NCBI RefSeq assembly: GCF_021155775.2
Contig: NC_060233.1
Location: forward strand, 22,051,456-22,115,455
DNA from: Neodiprion pinetum
Lineage: Eukaryota > Arthropoda > Insecta > Hymenoptera > Diprionidae
Direction of reading: 5' to 3'
Length of the DNA stretch: 64,000 nt
Position numbers and translations under genes: made by a program. The notes beneath the pieces are model-generated. The model saw nothing but the letters and a program-made list of their open reading frames with translations. It was not told where the DNA came from and searched no databases. Every line of letters starts with the position of its first letter. Within the stretch, counting starts at the first letter, position 1. Shown piece after piece: positions 29,197 through 41,146 of this stretch.

Positions 29197-32100
29197 GTGA
29201 ATAGTGTTTTTAACAGCCGAATCAGAACGGAGGTTGTCACAAATCTCCGTCACAAAAATTTGGACGCCTTTCTGTACGATGTGCAGCGCGTCGTCACCGA
29301 GAAGTTGGAGCTGATACTGCGCGAGGAGGGAAATGTGAAGGTTGACCTCATATTATCGTGCAAATTCGAAAATGCCAAGCACGAAGAGATCTCCACCGAA
29401 GTTAAGAGTTTCAACACCTCCAACGTAGCGATTCTTCTCCCATCGAGCGATATGAATGGTCGGCTTACACGTGCACGGGGTGATCTGCTATCAAAGGTAA
29501 AAGATTTCGAGCAACGTGATTCCGGCTGGTGTATGATTTAGATCCTCAACATCGCTGTGAATATCAATCGCTATCAGCCTCTCGCCGCGGGAGCTTCAAC
29601 ATTCATCGAGCTGCCATAAGACATTCAATGGAAGAAAGCGGTGGTGAACGTGAGGAACAAGGTCGAAAGATGTCTTTTCTGGTCCGACATAGCAGCCCTT
29701 CACCCGGGCAAGATCAACACCGATAGGACTCACAACTATCGTCGCCATATTTCCGAGTTGGACTGTACAGGTATCAAATTCCCTGCTACTCTACATGATG
29801 TGAAAAAGCTTGAGAGATTGTATAATTTGCGCATCAATGGAAATGGTATAGAATCTCAAACTTTTTCGCATCATGCAAAATCAAATAAAAGCGTCATCGT
29901 GCCAATTTATTTTAGTAAAAATTTGCATAGCATAAGCATTGACACGATCTATCTTCTAATAATTGAAAGCAATCCGAAAGACGATATGACTGGTGAGTTT
30001 GCACCGAGATTCCACTTTGCTTGGATTAAAGATCTTTCCCGATTGGTTAGCAAACAATTGTCTAATCATGATGGTCGACTGTTTTTATGTGACAATTGTT
30101 TGTGCCACTTTAGCGTAGAACACGTCTACGACAATCATCGACAAGATTGTATTATGCTAAATAAAGTACGCATGGAGTTTCCCAAGTGTCAAGATTGAGT
30201 ATTTTCCAATTTTCAAAACAAAGGCACCGTTCCATTTGTCGTATACGCCGATCTCGAATGTATATTAATCCCTGAACCTGTAGATGAATTTGAAACTCGT
30301 AAGACTTGTGAAATTCAGAAGCATATCCCGCACAGTGTAGCGTACTATGTACATTGCGCGTACGATGAGACTTTATCGGAGTTTCACGGTGAACGCGGTG
30401 TCGATTGCATAGATTGGTTTATGAAACAGCTTATGGATTTATCAATTCAAGTAGAGTCACGCATCAAAAACATAATTCCGATGAAGTCTCTTACTCAAGT
30501 GCAACGCGATCGTCACATGCGCGCAAAGAATTGTTATATTTGCGAAAAACCGTTTACCCCTGAAGAGAAAAAGTGTTACGATCACTGTCACTTCACGGGT
30601 AAATATCATGGTCCTGCTCATAATCGGTGTAATTTGAATTTTAGAGAGTCGCACACAATTCCAATAGTTTTCCACAATTTGTCCGGTTACGATTCTCACT
30701 TTTTAATAAAATCCCTCGCGTCAACTTTTCCTGGTAAAATTACACTACTACCCATAAATAAGGAAAAATATATATCCTTTACGAAACGCGTCGATGGAAC
30801 AATGATGCACTTGAGATTCATCGATTCGTTCCGATTTATGGCTAGCAGCATCGATAAACTTTCCACATATTTGACCGATACCTATAAACGCATAACACGC
30901 AAATTTTATAATAACCCGACTCAGTTCAGTTTGATGACCCGCAAAGGCGTTTTTCCCTATGAATACGTCGATTGTTGGGGGAAACTCGATGAACCGCGAT
31001 TACCTGCAAAGAAGCATTTCTACTCGCACCTCTGCGATGCAAATATTTCAGACACCGATTACGAGCACGTAAAAACTGTTTGGAGGGAATTTCATTTAAA
31101 GTCATTGGGGGACTATTCAGATTTATATTTGAAGACTGATGTTCTTTTGCTTGCCGATATTTTAGAAAATTTTCGCGCTAGCTGCTTCAAAACATACGAT
31201 TTAGATCCGTTGCACTACTACACTGCACCGGGACTTGCCTTTAACGCGATGCTCAAGCATACTAATGTAAATTTGCAACTTTTAGACAACCCTGAAATGT
31301 TGTTATTTATCGAAAGAGCCATTTGACGCGGCGTAGCACAATGTTCTAATGGGCACGCTCGGGCCAATAATAGATTCATGGGAACAGATTTTGATCTAAA
31401 CAAAGCCGAATCGTATCTCACGTATTTTGACGTGAATAACCTGTACAGTGCAGCTATGAGCGTGCATTCACCAATCGGTTCGTTTGGGTGGGAGTATCAG
31501 CACATCGATATAACAAACCATCCGGACGATTCGCCGATCGGTTACTTTCTGGAGATAGATTTGGACTATCCTGTGGAACTCCACGAGGATCACCAAGACT
31601 CACCTCTTTGCCCCGAACATTTTACTCCTCCAGGTGGTAAAAATGCCAAACTCGCGACCACCCTTCACCCCAAAACAAAATATATATTGCACTATAGAAA
31701 TTTGAAACAGTATTTGAGTTTAGAATTGAAATTAACGAAAGTGCATAGAATTTTGAATTTTGCACAATCTCCACGGCTCGAGCCGTACATCACTCTCAAC
31801 ACAGACATGTGTAAGCAGTCTAGAACTGAATTTGAGAAAAACTTGTATAAACTAATGAACAACGCTGTGTTCGGCAAGACTATGGAGAATGTGCGAAATC
31901 ATAAAGATGTTGAATTGGTCACAAAATGGGAGGGAAGAGGTGGTGCGAGAATGTTTATTGCCCGAGCAAACTTTCACAGCTGCACCGTATTTGGCACTGA
32001 TATGGTTATCATTGAAATGAATCGTGTCGAAGTTCACTTTGCCAAACCTATTGACGTTGGCGCATCAGTTCTAGATCTGTCTGAAATTTTTCTCTACGAT

Positions 32101-32667
32101 TTCCACTATAATTATATTAAAACCAACTTTTCGAACAAACAAGCTATATTGATGTATACCGACACAGACAGCCTTAATTATCAATTCAGTATGCCTAATA
32201 TCTACGATATCATCAAACGTGATGTAGATACAATGTTTGATACCTCGGACTATCCGCCCGACAATGTGTGTGGTATTCCCCTTAGAAACAAGAAACGACT
32301 AGGGTTAATGAAGAATGGAAATAACGGTAAAATTATGACATAGTTTGTGTGACTGCGAGCAAAGCTGTACAAGTTTACTACGGTGGGTGAGGATGAGGAA
32401 AAATATGACAGTGGCGTAAAAGTGAGTAATCGCGCCAAGGGTGTAAGAAATTCATCGATAAATAGCATCACGTTTGATGATTATAAGCGCTGTCTGACGG
32501 CTTACCAAGAGTTGACTCTTCCACAGTCTTTAATACGCAGCAAAAAACACGAAGTAAGCACGATCGTACAAAAAAAATTGGCTCTGAGTTGGCTGGATGA
32601 CAAGCGGCAATTGATACCCAGACAGACCGACACCGTATCTTGGGGGTTTGTCCCAGCCCCCCAATAG
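29197..32667 (+). pseudogene. Second Polinton DNA polymerase B, six in-frame stops
   Basis: A single reading frame 3,471 bases long without a frameshift. It is broken by TAG 29539, TAA 29617, TGA 30196, TGA 31324, TAG 32341 and TGA 32350. It retains the long N-terminal region missing from the first Polinton (RCLFWSDIAALHPGKIN), the CDNCLCHF Cys motif, Exo I (VYADLECIL), KNCYICEKPFTP, HNLSGYDSHFLIKSL, YFDVNNLYSAAM, YKLMNNAVFGKT and YTDTDSL. Sequence divergence from the first PolB is substantial, so it belongs to a different Polinton lineage. No capsid or integrase genes of this relic were found nearby. Confidence 0.88.
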
Positions 32668-33019
32668 CTGTATGATAAAACTGTGGACGTAGAATTGATG
32701 TAAATATTTGATGTTTGACGCCTCGGACGACCCACCATCGGGCGGAAACGTTTCACCATCAATACGAAATTTAATGGATTTGAAAATGTGAACTCATATA
32801 CTTACTAATTATTTATTTATTATTATTCATATATCAAGCACTTATTGATATTTATTCGTTCACCACGAGAAAAGTTTTCAGAAAATGAAAAAAGGTTTTC
32901 CAAAAAATAAAATGTGTAATAATCGTGTGACAAAATTGCATATTGTCATTATTTTTATCATTATTATTATTATTATTATCATTATTATTATTGTTATTAT
33001 TTTTTTTTTTTTTTTTTTT
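32668..33019. repeat. 3' flank of PolB relic, inverted copy at 51270-51790
   Basis: Contains GGCGGAAACGTTTCACCA, a run of TTATT words, CACGAGAAAAGTTTTCAGAA and an ATT microsatellite (32960-33000). Most of it is matched in reverse complement by 51600-51790 and by the DNA beside the Gypsy LTRs at 41460-41524 and 51266-51300. Confidence 0.6.
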
Positions 33020-33238
33020 TTTCCGAGGAGTTGCGGAATCCAAGTTACGGATTCGCGCCAGTCATACGGGCTAGCGCGGATGTGGGACTCCAGGGTAGCC
33101 TACCCACTAAACCGCCACCTTCTGTGCAACGCTCCCAGCCAGGAACTATGGTGATATTACTTCTAGCTGGGAGCTCTGTCGGTGTGTTTTGTCAGTCTGT
33201 CCGTCCGTCCGTCCCGTGCAGGCAGTCCGTCAGTTACG

Positions 33239-35326
33239 TTACGTTAGGCAGCCGTCCGCGTTCTTACGTCGTAGAATTGTCTCTGTGTAGGTGGCAACAA
33301 GTTGCCACCTTTCTGTACTATGGAGCATCACCCCGACAATGTTGTCGGGAGTGATGCCTCCCACGACTGTCTCCAGTCTCTGTCGCAGTTCTGTCCAGCG
33401 GTCACATTCGAAGAACGTGTGTTCCGCGTCGTCTCGTTCGTGTCCGCAGTACGTACAGTTGGGCGTCCGTACTCGGTTCAGGTTGTGTAAGTATCGTCCG
33501 AAGTAGCCATGGCCCGTCAGAAGCTGGGTGACGTAAAAATTCACATCCTCAAACCCCCTCTGGTTCCACGGTCTCAGGTCCTTGATGAGTCGTCTCGTCC
33601 AGTTTCCCGTTGTTTCTTCCGTCCACCGTTCCTGCCACGTCTGTATCGTCGCGTCTCTTTCCGTCGTTGCCGCGTCCCGTCGGGTCACGTCCGCGTCTCT
33701 TCCGTAGACCCTCTTGCGCTCGAACGCGAGAAGGTCTATGGGAATCACGCCTGCCACTACCAGAACGGCCCGTGCTGAGACCGTCCGATAGGAACAAGCG
33801 ATCCTCAACGCGCTTCGTCTCTGTACCGTCGTCATTGCGTGACAGTATTTCTTAGTCTTCAGGGAGTCTGCCCAGATCTCCGCACCGTAGAGGAGGATCG
33901 ATTTCACCGTCGACATCAGAAGTCTTCGTTTCCCTGGTCTCGGTCCGTTCGTGTTTGCCATCAGGCGGCTTAGGGATGCTATCCTTTCAGCCGCCTTCTG
34001 AGCCATTCGTCGTATATGAGGCCAGAAGGTCATCTTCGTATCCAGGGTCACCCCCAGGTACTTGACTTTCCCTCTGAACTCGATCTCGTCCGTCCCGACC
34101 GTCATGCGTAATGTCGTCGGTATTCGTCTCCTGGTGAGAAGCACCAGTTCTGTCTTTTCCGTCGCGAGTTGCAGTCCGTGGTCAGTCATCCACCGTCCGA
34201 CTCGTCTCATCGTCTGGTTCAGTGCGTATTGTGCCAGATCTGGAGTTCGCTCGACTGTCACTGCCGCCACGTCGTCAGCGTAAGCGACCAGGCGAACGCC
34301 GAGTGGGAGCTCCAGTCTGAGCAGGCTGTCGTATATCCCGTTCCAGAAGTCGGGTCCTAGTATGGAACCTTGAGCGACCTTCGCGGTAATCTGTCGCGTC
34401 ACTTGGCCTTCGGTCGTTTCGTACGTCAGTCGTCTGTTCCGAAGGTAGTCTTCAACAACTCGGAGCAAGTAAGGCGGGACCCCGAAGTCGCCTCTCAGCG
34501 ACCCTAGGATATCCACCCACCTGGCCGAATTGAAGGCGTTCTTAACGTCAAGTGTCACCAGCAGCGCGACGGGTCGCACAGCGTGACAATGTCTGTCTGT
34601 CGACCGGAAGGAGTCAACCACCTCTTGGATCGCTCCAATCGTTGATCGACCCCTCCGGAAGCCGAACTGCTGGTCAGAGATGCCTCCGCCGTCCTGTATC
34701 GCGTCCGTAAGTCGTGGTCGCAGAAGCTGTTCGTACAGTTTCCCTGTCGTGTCCAGTAAGCTCAGCGGCCGGTAGGCCGACGGCGTGCTGGGGTCACCCC
34801 TACCCTTTGGGATAAGGACCAACCTCGCCACCTTCCACCGGTCGCTGAATGTCCCTGTCGTAAGGCACGTGTTGTAGAGGTCGAGAAGTATCTCCGGCCT
34901 CAGGCTCGCCATCAGCCGAAAAACCTCCGCCGGTACCCCGTCCGGTCCTGGCGCCTTACCCCTCTTTATTGCTTTGGTCGCTCCGACGAGCTCCTCGGCG
35001 ATGAAGACGGGGGGCGCCGCCGTCCCGTCGTCGTTCGTCGCGTCCGTACGCGTCGGGTGCGTCGGGAACAGTCCGTCGACGATCCGTCGTGCGATTTCAG
35101 CATCCTTGAGTTCTGGCGGGATCCGGGCCCCCAGCCTACCGGTCACAATCTTGTAACCGGCACCCCAGGGGTCGCGATCCACCTCCTCGCAGAGCTTCTT
35201 CCAGCATCGCGTTTTGCTGTCTCTGATGGCGTACGTCAGTCGTTTTCGTTTAGTCTTGTACTCGGCCCGCAGGGTTTTTCTCTCGGGTCTCCCTCCAGCC
35301 CTCGTAACCCGTCGTCGTTTGTCCAC
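33239..35326 (-). CDS. R1 copy 1, reverse transcriptase part of ORF2
   Basis: 695 codons, open. RT blocks: KAPGPDGVPAEVFRLM, AYRPLSLLDTTGKLYE, QQFGFRRGRSTIGAIQEV, TLDVKNAFNSARW, VAQGSILGPDFWNG and the catalytic AYADDVAAV. It ends with a Cys-His motif CTYCGHERDDAEHTFFECDRW split as CTYCG...H...C, usual for R1-type elements, and the C-terminus is intact (LRRKNADGCLT). There is no RNase H domain, consistent with R1. Confidence 0.85.
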   Translation of the reverse strand: MDKRRRVTRAGGRPERKTLRAEYKTKRKRLTYAIRDSKTRCWKKLCEEVDRDPWGAGYKIVTGRLGARIPPELKDAEIARRIVDGLFPTHPTRTDATNDDGTAAPPVFIAEELVGATKAIKRGKAPGPDGVPAEVFRLMASLRPEILLDLYNTCLTTGTFSDRWKVARLVLIPKGRGDPSTPSAYRPLSLLDTTGKLYEQLLRPRLTDAIQDGGGISDQQFGFRRGRSTIGAIQEVVDSFRSTDRHCHAVRPVALLVTLDVKNAFNSARWVDILGSLRGDFGVPPYLLRVVEDYLRNRRLTYETTEGQVTRQITAKVAQGSILGPDFWNGIYDSLLRLELPLGVRLVAYADDVAAVTVERTPDLAQYALNQTMRRVGRWMTDHGLQLATEKTELVLLTRRRIPTTLRMTVGTDEIEFRGKVKYLGVTLDTKMTFWPHIRRMAQKAAERIASLSRLMANTNGPRPGKRRLLMSTVKSILLYGAEIWADSLKTKKYCHAMTTVQRRSALRIACSYRTVSARAVLVVAGVIPIDLLAFERKRVYGRDADVTRRDAATTERDATIQTWQERWTEETTGNWTRRLIKDLRPWNQRGFEDVNFYVTQLLTGHGYFGRYLHNLNRVRTPNCTYCGHERDDAEHTFFECDRWTELRQRLETVVGGITPDNIVGVMLHSTERWQLVATYTETILRRKNADGCLT

Positions 35327-36087
35327 CAGTATTGTGGTGGTCTGTTACGTCCGTGCTGTCGTTTTGGCATTGTGCTGTCGCACAGCCGCGTCGTCAGTTT
35401 GGCCGTCTCGTCTGCTAGTCTTTCCGCCCTTTGCCGGCCAGTCAGCTTTGGGGGGACGTCGGTAATTGGGGCCGGCGCTGCCGCCAGCTCCGCCGAGAAC
35501 TTCAGTACGTCGAGTTTGACTACGTTCCACCGCGGGGGGTGCTGGGTCCTCGTCCGTGTCGTCCTTGTCTCTCCTAATACTTCGAAGGCGATGCACTGAT
35601 GATCGCTGGCCGCGTAGCCCTCGAGCACCCGCCACCGCCCTATTCGTGGCAGAGTTCTGTCCGTCGTCATCATTACGTCCGGGATGGAGTCTCCAAATCC
35701 CGGCCGTGTGTACGTTCGTACGTCTCCTGTGTTTGCCACCACTACGTCCAGCCTTGCGGCCATCTCCAGCAGCAGCCGTCCGCGTCTGTTCGTTACCTTC
35801 ATGCCCCACTCGACCGCCCTCGCGTTGAGGTCCCCCACGACCACGAGGCCCCCGGGCAAGCCCCTGAGTCCGTCCTTGAGGAGCGCAACCTTCGCCCGGA
35901 ACACCGCCGCAGCGCAGTTTGGGGTCAGGTAGACGCTGACGTAAGTGACGGCGCCCACCCTAGCCCAGATGTAGTCGTCCCCGACGCCACGAGCGGTTAT
36001 CCGGGCTCGGGCAGCGCCCCTCACCCAGATAGCCGCCGTCTTGGTCTCGTTCGTAATCCAATCCTGCATTTGTTGTACGGCTTGCAC
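35236..36087 (-). pseudogene. R1 copy 1, endonuclease part of ORF2
   Basis: Apurinic-like endonuclease domain with VTYVSVYLTPNCA, VVGDLNARAVEWG and ASDHQCIAFEV. The first part of the domain (36088-36198) is in another frame because of a 1 bp loss near 36080. That loss is shared with copy 2. The frame is lost again after YWWTN (about 35310), where roughly 40 bp present in copy 2 are missing. The nuclease nicks the target for priming. Confidence 0.8.
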
Positions 36088-36184
36088 AGGATCAGAATGT
36101 CGGCGTCGTGTTCGTCTGCTATCTGTGGTAGTAGCATGTCTGCTGTCCTACTGCGGTTCAGGTTACCCTGAACTATCCTGTCCG

Positions 36185-36295
36185 TCTTCCGCCACCAGCG
36201 CCACCACCGCCACCACCGCCACCGCCGCCACCGCCACCACCGCCGCCACCGCTGCCACCGCCGCCGCCGCCACCGCTGCCACCACCACCACAGGG
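36185..36295. repeat. CCACCG/CCGCCA microsatellite
   Basis: A run of CCACCG, CCGCCA and CTGCCA trinucleotides at the 5' end of R1 copy 1, on the boundary between the two head-to-head copies. Confidence 0.85.
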
Positions 36296-36763
36296 GCGAG
36301 GTCCTCCTAGACAGTAGAGAGGGGCTGCAGGCGGTGTCGATAGCGCCTGATCCTAGTGACAGGGGGCACCTCCACCATCGCCTGCCATGATCAAAGGCCT
36401 TTAAATAATGATATTAATAATTGTCATAATAACAACAACAATAATAATTATTGCAGGTGGCGGGGGGGTTGAATCCTCCGTTCAAGAAGTGACGACCCCG
36501 CGTACATCGAGTGAGTCAAGTGAGACTGAAGTTGGCACAGGCCCAACAGATGGCCCCCGAGGCGGCCTCAGGAGGCAGATTGGGCGTAAAAACCTGGTCT
36601 GCTCGAGAAGTGACGACCCCGGGGTTTTCTAGTAAGTCGGAGGGGACGGAAGTCGGCACAAGTCCGACGGAAGGCCCCCGAGGCGACCTCAGGGGCCGTG
36701 CTATGTTCTGGCGCGTTACGGGGAGTCGCGCCCCCGAGAGACCCGTAGCACTTGGGAACTTTT

Positions 36764-38197
36764 ATGGAAATGCACAAGGTAAACAACGACATACCTCGGG
36801 TGGTAGCCTCAGCACAGGGGAAATCCACCCTGGGTTCCGATCGGGTGAAAGCCCCGGTGGCCCATGGCAGCGGCACGGATTCTGAGGGCCGCAAATTGTG
36901 CAAGGACCAGGTGACAAAGACGGCAACAAAGACAGCGGACACGAAAACTGGAACAGTGGACAGGACGATACTGGGATACCAACGACGAGACAGGACGGAC
37001 AGCGTGTCGAGCGAGGGCAGCGGAGCGAGTTGCGCTTCCGCTGTATCCACGATCGGCACGAAGACACGAATCACAGACAATATGGACCTGACGGACCTAT
37101 TGTCACTGATCCACAGTACGGCGACAAGGATGGCCGAGGCAGCGGCCATCCAAAAAAACATGAGTATGTCCGTCAAACTGGGCATAAAGACTATTCTCGA
37201 GGCTGCCGACGTTGCGCTTAACAGGCGCGCTAAAGCAGCCCCGAAAGACCACAAGACGGACAACGAGACGACGGAGACGGACGTTGAGACTGACCAACGG
37301 ACACAAAACACTCCGCGGACGAAACAGAAACGGGAGGCGACTGGAACCACTCCGGAATCCTCTCAGAAGAGGGCAACGGTCGTGGAACCGGTCGCTGACT
37401 GGCAGACAGTCACAAGGAAAAACAAGGAAAAAAAGAAACGGAAGACGCGGACGGACGAGACGAACGCGACAACGGACACGACGGCCGGGGCTGAGGGGCG
37501 CAGAGCGGCTCCCAAACACTGGGGGACGGCGGTGCTCGTCAAACCCGGGAACGACACGACGTACTCTGACATCGTCAGGAAGATACGGACCACGGTCGAC
37601 CCTGCGAAGAGTCACGTTAAAGTGACGACTCTCAGGAAGACGAAGAATGGTCTGTGTCTCCTGAAGATAAAGACAGACGCCAACGGACGAGACGACTTCC
37701 GACGCGTCCTGCAGGACGCGGTCGGCGACGCAGGCAACGTCAGGACCGGGACCTCCAGGGCTCAACTGGAGATCATGGATCTTGACTGTGTCACGACGAG
37801 AAACGACGTAATACAGGCACTGCGACGGGAGACGGGACGAGACGCGGACTTTGGGGTCCATATCTTCGGTCCGAACCGGGCAGAGCAGTTTATGGCCATA
37901 TGCGACCTAGAGTCGCAGGAAGCCAGAGCGCTGCTCGGCCGGGGACGGATCGGGATTGGATGGGTAGCTTGCCGCGTCTGACCACGACTGACGGTGACGA
38001 AATGCCACAAGTGCCTGGGATACGGGCACACGAAGGCAAAATGCAAAAATACAGACCGGACGAAGTGCTGCAGGAAATGTGGCGAGACAGGACATTACGC
38101 CACGGACTGTGAAAACAGACCGGCCTGCCCACTGTGCGCCGAGGTGGGACACGGCGATGCGGCGCATGTCGCGAGCTCCGGGAGGTGCGCGGTGTAG
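36764..38197 (+). pseudogene. R1 copy 2 ORF1, gag-like with zinc knuckles
   Basis: From the ATG at 36764. Disordered, Lys/Thr-rich N-terminal region, then a folded region (WGTAVLVKPGNDTTYSDIV to FGPNRAEQFMAICDL), then three CCHC-type knuckles: CHKCLGYGHTKAKC, CRKCGETGHYATDC and CPLCAEVGHGDAAH. An in-frame TGA at 37979-37981 separates the knuckles from the rest; otherwise the frame is continuous. The protein packages element RNA. Confidence 0.82.
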
Positions 38198-38333
38198 CGG
38201 GTTGCGCTGGAGGAGTGCAAGAAGCAGGCCGGAAGACGGACAGGATAGTTCAGGGCAACCTGAACCGTAGTAGGACAGCAGACATGCTACTACCACAGAT
38301 AGCAGACGAACACGACGCCGACATTCTGATCCT

Positions 38334-38954
38334 GTGCAAGCCGTACAACAAATGCAGGATTGGATTACGAACGAGACCAAGACGGCGGCTATCTGGGTGA
38401 GGGGCGCTGCCCGAGCCCGGATAACCGCTCGTGGTGTCGGGGACGACTACGTCTGGGCTAGGGTGGGCGCTGTCACTTATGTCAGCGTCTACCTGACCCC
38501 AAACTGCGCTGCGGCGGAGTTCCGGGCGAAGGTTGCGCTCCTCAAGGACGGACTCAGGGACCTGCCCGGGGACCTCGTGGTCGCGGGGGACCTCAACGCG
38601 AGGACGGTCGAGTGGGGCATGACGGCAACGAACAGACGCGGACGGCTGCTGCTGGAGATGGCCGCAAGGCTGGACCTAGTTGTGGCGAACACGGGAGACG
38701 TACCAACGTACAGACGGCTGGGATTTGGAGACTCCATCCCGGACGTAACGATGACGACGGACAGAACTCTGCCACGGATAGGGCGGTGGCGGGTGCTCGA
38801 GGGCTACACGGCCAGCGATCATCAGTACATCGCCTTTGAATTGGCAGGAGAGACAAGGACGACACGGACGAGGACCCGGCACCCCCCGCGGTGGAACGTA
38901 GACAAACTCGACGTACTGAAGTTCTCGGCGGAGCTGGCGTCCCCCCAGAGCTGA
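38334..38954 (+). pseudogene. R1 copy 2, endonuclease part of ORF2
   Basis: Endonuclease domain with VTYVSVYLTPNCA, VVAGDLNARTVEWG and ASDHQYIAFEL. The preceding portion (QGNLNRSRTADMLL to ILCKPYN, 38239-38340) is in another frame because of a 1 bp loss near 38352. The frame ends after about 25 bp are missing near 38938 relative to copy 1. Confidence 0.8.
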
Positions 38955-41146
38955 CTGGCCGGCAAAGGGCGGATAGACTAGCGGACGAGACGGCCAAACT
39001 GACGACGCGGCTGTGCGACAGCACAATGCCAAAACGACGGTACGGACGTAACAGACCACCACAATATTGGTGGACGGACGAGATAGCCGAGCTGCGGAAG
39101 AGTTGCCTGGCAAAACGACAACGGGTTACGACGGCTGGAGGGAGACCCGAAAGGGAAACCCATCAGGCCGAGTACAAGACTGAACGGAAACGACTGACGT
39201 ACGCCATCAGAGACAGCAAAACGCGATGCTGGAAGAAGCTCTGCGAGGAGGTGGACCGCGACCCCTGGGGTGCCGGTTACAAGATTGTGACCGGTAGGCT
39301 GGGGGCCCGGATCCCGCCAGAACTCAAGGATTCTGAAACCGCACGACGGATCGTCGACGGACTGTTCCCGACGCACCCGACGCGTACGGACGCGACGAAC
39401 GACGACGGGACGGCGGCGCCCCCCGTCTTCACCGCCGAGGAGCTCGTCGGAGCGACCAAAGCAATGACGAGGGGTAAGGCGCCAGGACCGGACGGGGTAC
39501 CGGCGGAGGTTCTTCGGCTGATGGCGAGCCTGAGGCCGGAGATACTTCTCGACCTCTACAACACGTGCCTTACGACAGGGACATTCAGCGACCGGTGGAA
39601 GGTGGCGAGGTTGGTCCTTATCCCAAAGGGTAGGGGTGACCCCAGCACGCCGTCGGCCTACCGGCCGCTGAGCTTACTGGACACGACAGGGAAACTGTAC
39701 GAACAGCTTCTGCGACCACGACTTACGGACGCGATCCAGGACGGCGGAGGCCTCTCTGACCAGCAGTTCGGCTTCTGGAGGGGTCGATCAACGATTGGAG
39801 CGATCCAAGAGGTGATAGAGTCCTTCCGGTCGACAGACAGACATTGCCACGCTGCGCGATCCGTCGCGCTGCTGGTGACACTTGACGTTAAGAACGCCTT
39901 CAATTCGGCCAGGTGGGTGGATATCCTAGGGTCGCTGAGAGGCGACTTCGGGGTCCCGCCTTACCTGCTCCGGGTTGTTGAAGACTACCTTCGGAACAGA
40001 CGACTGACGTACGAAACGACCGAAGGCCAAGTGACGCGACAGATTACCGCGAAGGTCGCTCAAGGTTCCATACTAGGACCCGACTTTTGGAACGGGATAT
40101 ACGACAGCTTGTTCAGACTGGAGCTTCCACTCGGCGTTCGCCTGGTCGCTTACGCTGACGACGTGGCGGCAGTGATAGTCGAACGAACTCCAGATCTGGC
40201 ACAATACACACTGAACCAGACGATGAGACGAGTCGGACGGTGGATGACTGACCACGGACTGCAACTCGCGACGGTAAAGACAGAACTGGTGCTTCTCACC
40301 AGGAGACGAATACCGACGACATTACGCATGACGGTCGGGACGGACGAGATCGAGACCAGAGGGGAAGTCAAGTACCTGGGGGTGACCCTGGATACGAAGA
40401 TGACCTTCTGGCCTCACATACGACGAACGGCTCAGAAGGCTGCTGAAAGGATAGCATCCCTAAGCCGCCTGATGGCAAGCACGAACGGACCGAGACCAGG
40501 GAAACGGAGACTTCTGCTGTCGACGGTGAACTCGATCCTCCTCTACGGTGCGGAGATCTGGGCAGACTCCCTGAAGACTAAGAAATACTGTCACGCAATG
40601 ACGACGGTACAGAGACGAAGCGCGTTGAGGATCGCTTGTTCCTATCGGACGGTCTCAGCACGGGCCGTTCTGGTGGTGGCAGGCGTGATTCCCATAGACC
40701 TTCTCGCGTTCGAGCGCAAGAGGGTCTACGGAAGAGACGCGGACGTGACCCGACGGGACGCGGCAACGACGGAAAGAGACGCGACGATACAGACGTTGCA
40801 GGAACGGTGGACGGAAGAAACAACGGGAAACTGGACGAGACGACTCATTAAGGACCTGAGACCGTGGATCCAGAGGGGGTTTGGGGATGTGAATTTTTAC
40901 GTCACCCAGCTTCTGACGGGCCACGGCTACTTCAGACGCTACCTACACAACATGAACCGAGTACGGACGCCTAACTGTACGTACTGCGGACACGAACGAG
41001 ACGACGCGGAACACACGTTCTTCGAATGTGACCGCTGGACAGAACTAAGACATAGACTGGAGACGGTCGTGGGAGGCATCACTCCCGACAACGTTGTCGG
41101 GGTGATGCTCCATAGTACAGAAAGGTGGCAACTTGTTGCCACCTGA
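38891..41146 (+). CDS. R1 copy 2, reverse transcriptase part of ORF2
   Basis: Open for 751 codons with all RT blocks, including KAPGPDGVPAEVLRLM, QQFGFWRGRSTIGAIQ, TLDVKNAFNSARW and AYADDVAAV, and the C-terminal Cys-His motif. The last 15 or so residues differ from copy 1 because of a small indel just before the stop at 41144-41146. The first few codons overlap the endonuclease frame. Confidence 0.85.
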   Translation: MERRQTRRTEVLGGAGVPPELTGRQRADRLADETAKLTTRLCDSTMPKRRYGRNRPPQYWWTDEIAELRKSCLAKRQRVTTAGGRPERETHQAEYKTERKRLTYAIRDSKTRCWKKLCEEVDRDPWGAGYKIVTGRLGARIPPELKDSETARRIVDGLFPTHPTRTDATNDDGTAAPPVFTAEELVGATKAMTRGKAPGPDGVPAEVLRLMASLRPEILLDLYNTCLTTGTFSDRWKVARLVLIPKGRGDPSTPSAYRPLSLLDTTGKLYEQLLRPRLTDAIQDGGGLSDQQFGFWRGRSTIGAIQEVIESFRSTDRHCHAARSVALLVTLDVKNAFNSARWVDILGSLRGDFGVPPYLLRVVEDYLRNRRLTYETTEGQVTRQITAKVAQGSILGPDFWNGIYDSLFRLELPLGVRLVAYADDVAAVIVERTPDLAQYTLNQTMRRVGRWMTDHGLQLATVKTELVLLTRRRIPTTLRMTVGTDEIETRGEVKYLGVTLDTKMTFWPHIRRTAQKAAERIASLSRLMASTNGPRPGKRRLLLSTVNSILLYGAEIWADSLKTKKYCHAMTTVQRRSALRIACSYRTVSARAVLVVAGVIPIDLLAFERKRVYGRDADVTRRDAATTERDATIQTLQERWTEETTGNWTRRLIKDLRPWIQRGFGDVNFYVTQLLTGHGYFRRYLHNMNRVRTPNCTYCGHERDDAEHTFFECDRWTELRHRLETVVGGITPDNVVGVMLHSTERWQLVAT

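Larger units (their letters stand above)
33003..36198 (-). mobile_element. R1-clade non-LTR retrotransposon, copy 1, 5'-truncated
   Basis: Minus-strand element with a T-run (its poly-A tail, 33000-33022) followed outside by an ATT microsatellite. Its sequence is nearly the same as 38230-41424 in inverse orientation. It carries ORF2 only and stops at 36198 beside a CCACCG-type repeat. Both ORF2 frames are disturbed. Confidence 0.85.

Noticed and set aside
29529..29726. Separate ORF between the PolB pieces
   Set aside because: Out of frame with the continuous PolB relic frame that explains this DNA.
32852..33043. Asn-rich and Ile-rich frames
   Set aside because: They translate the ATT/AAT microsatellite and the A-tail of the R1 element.
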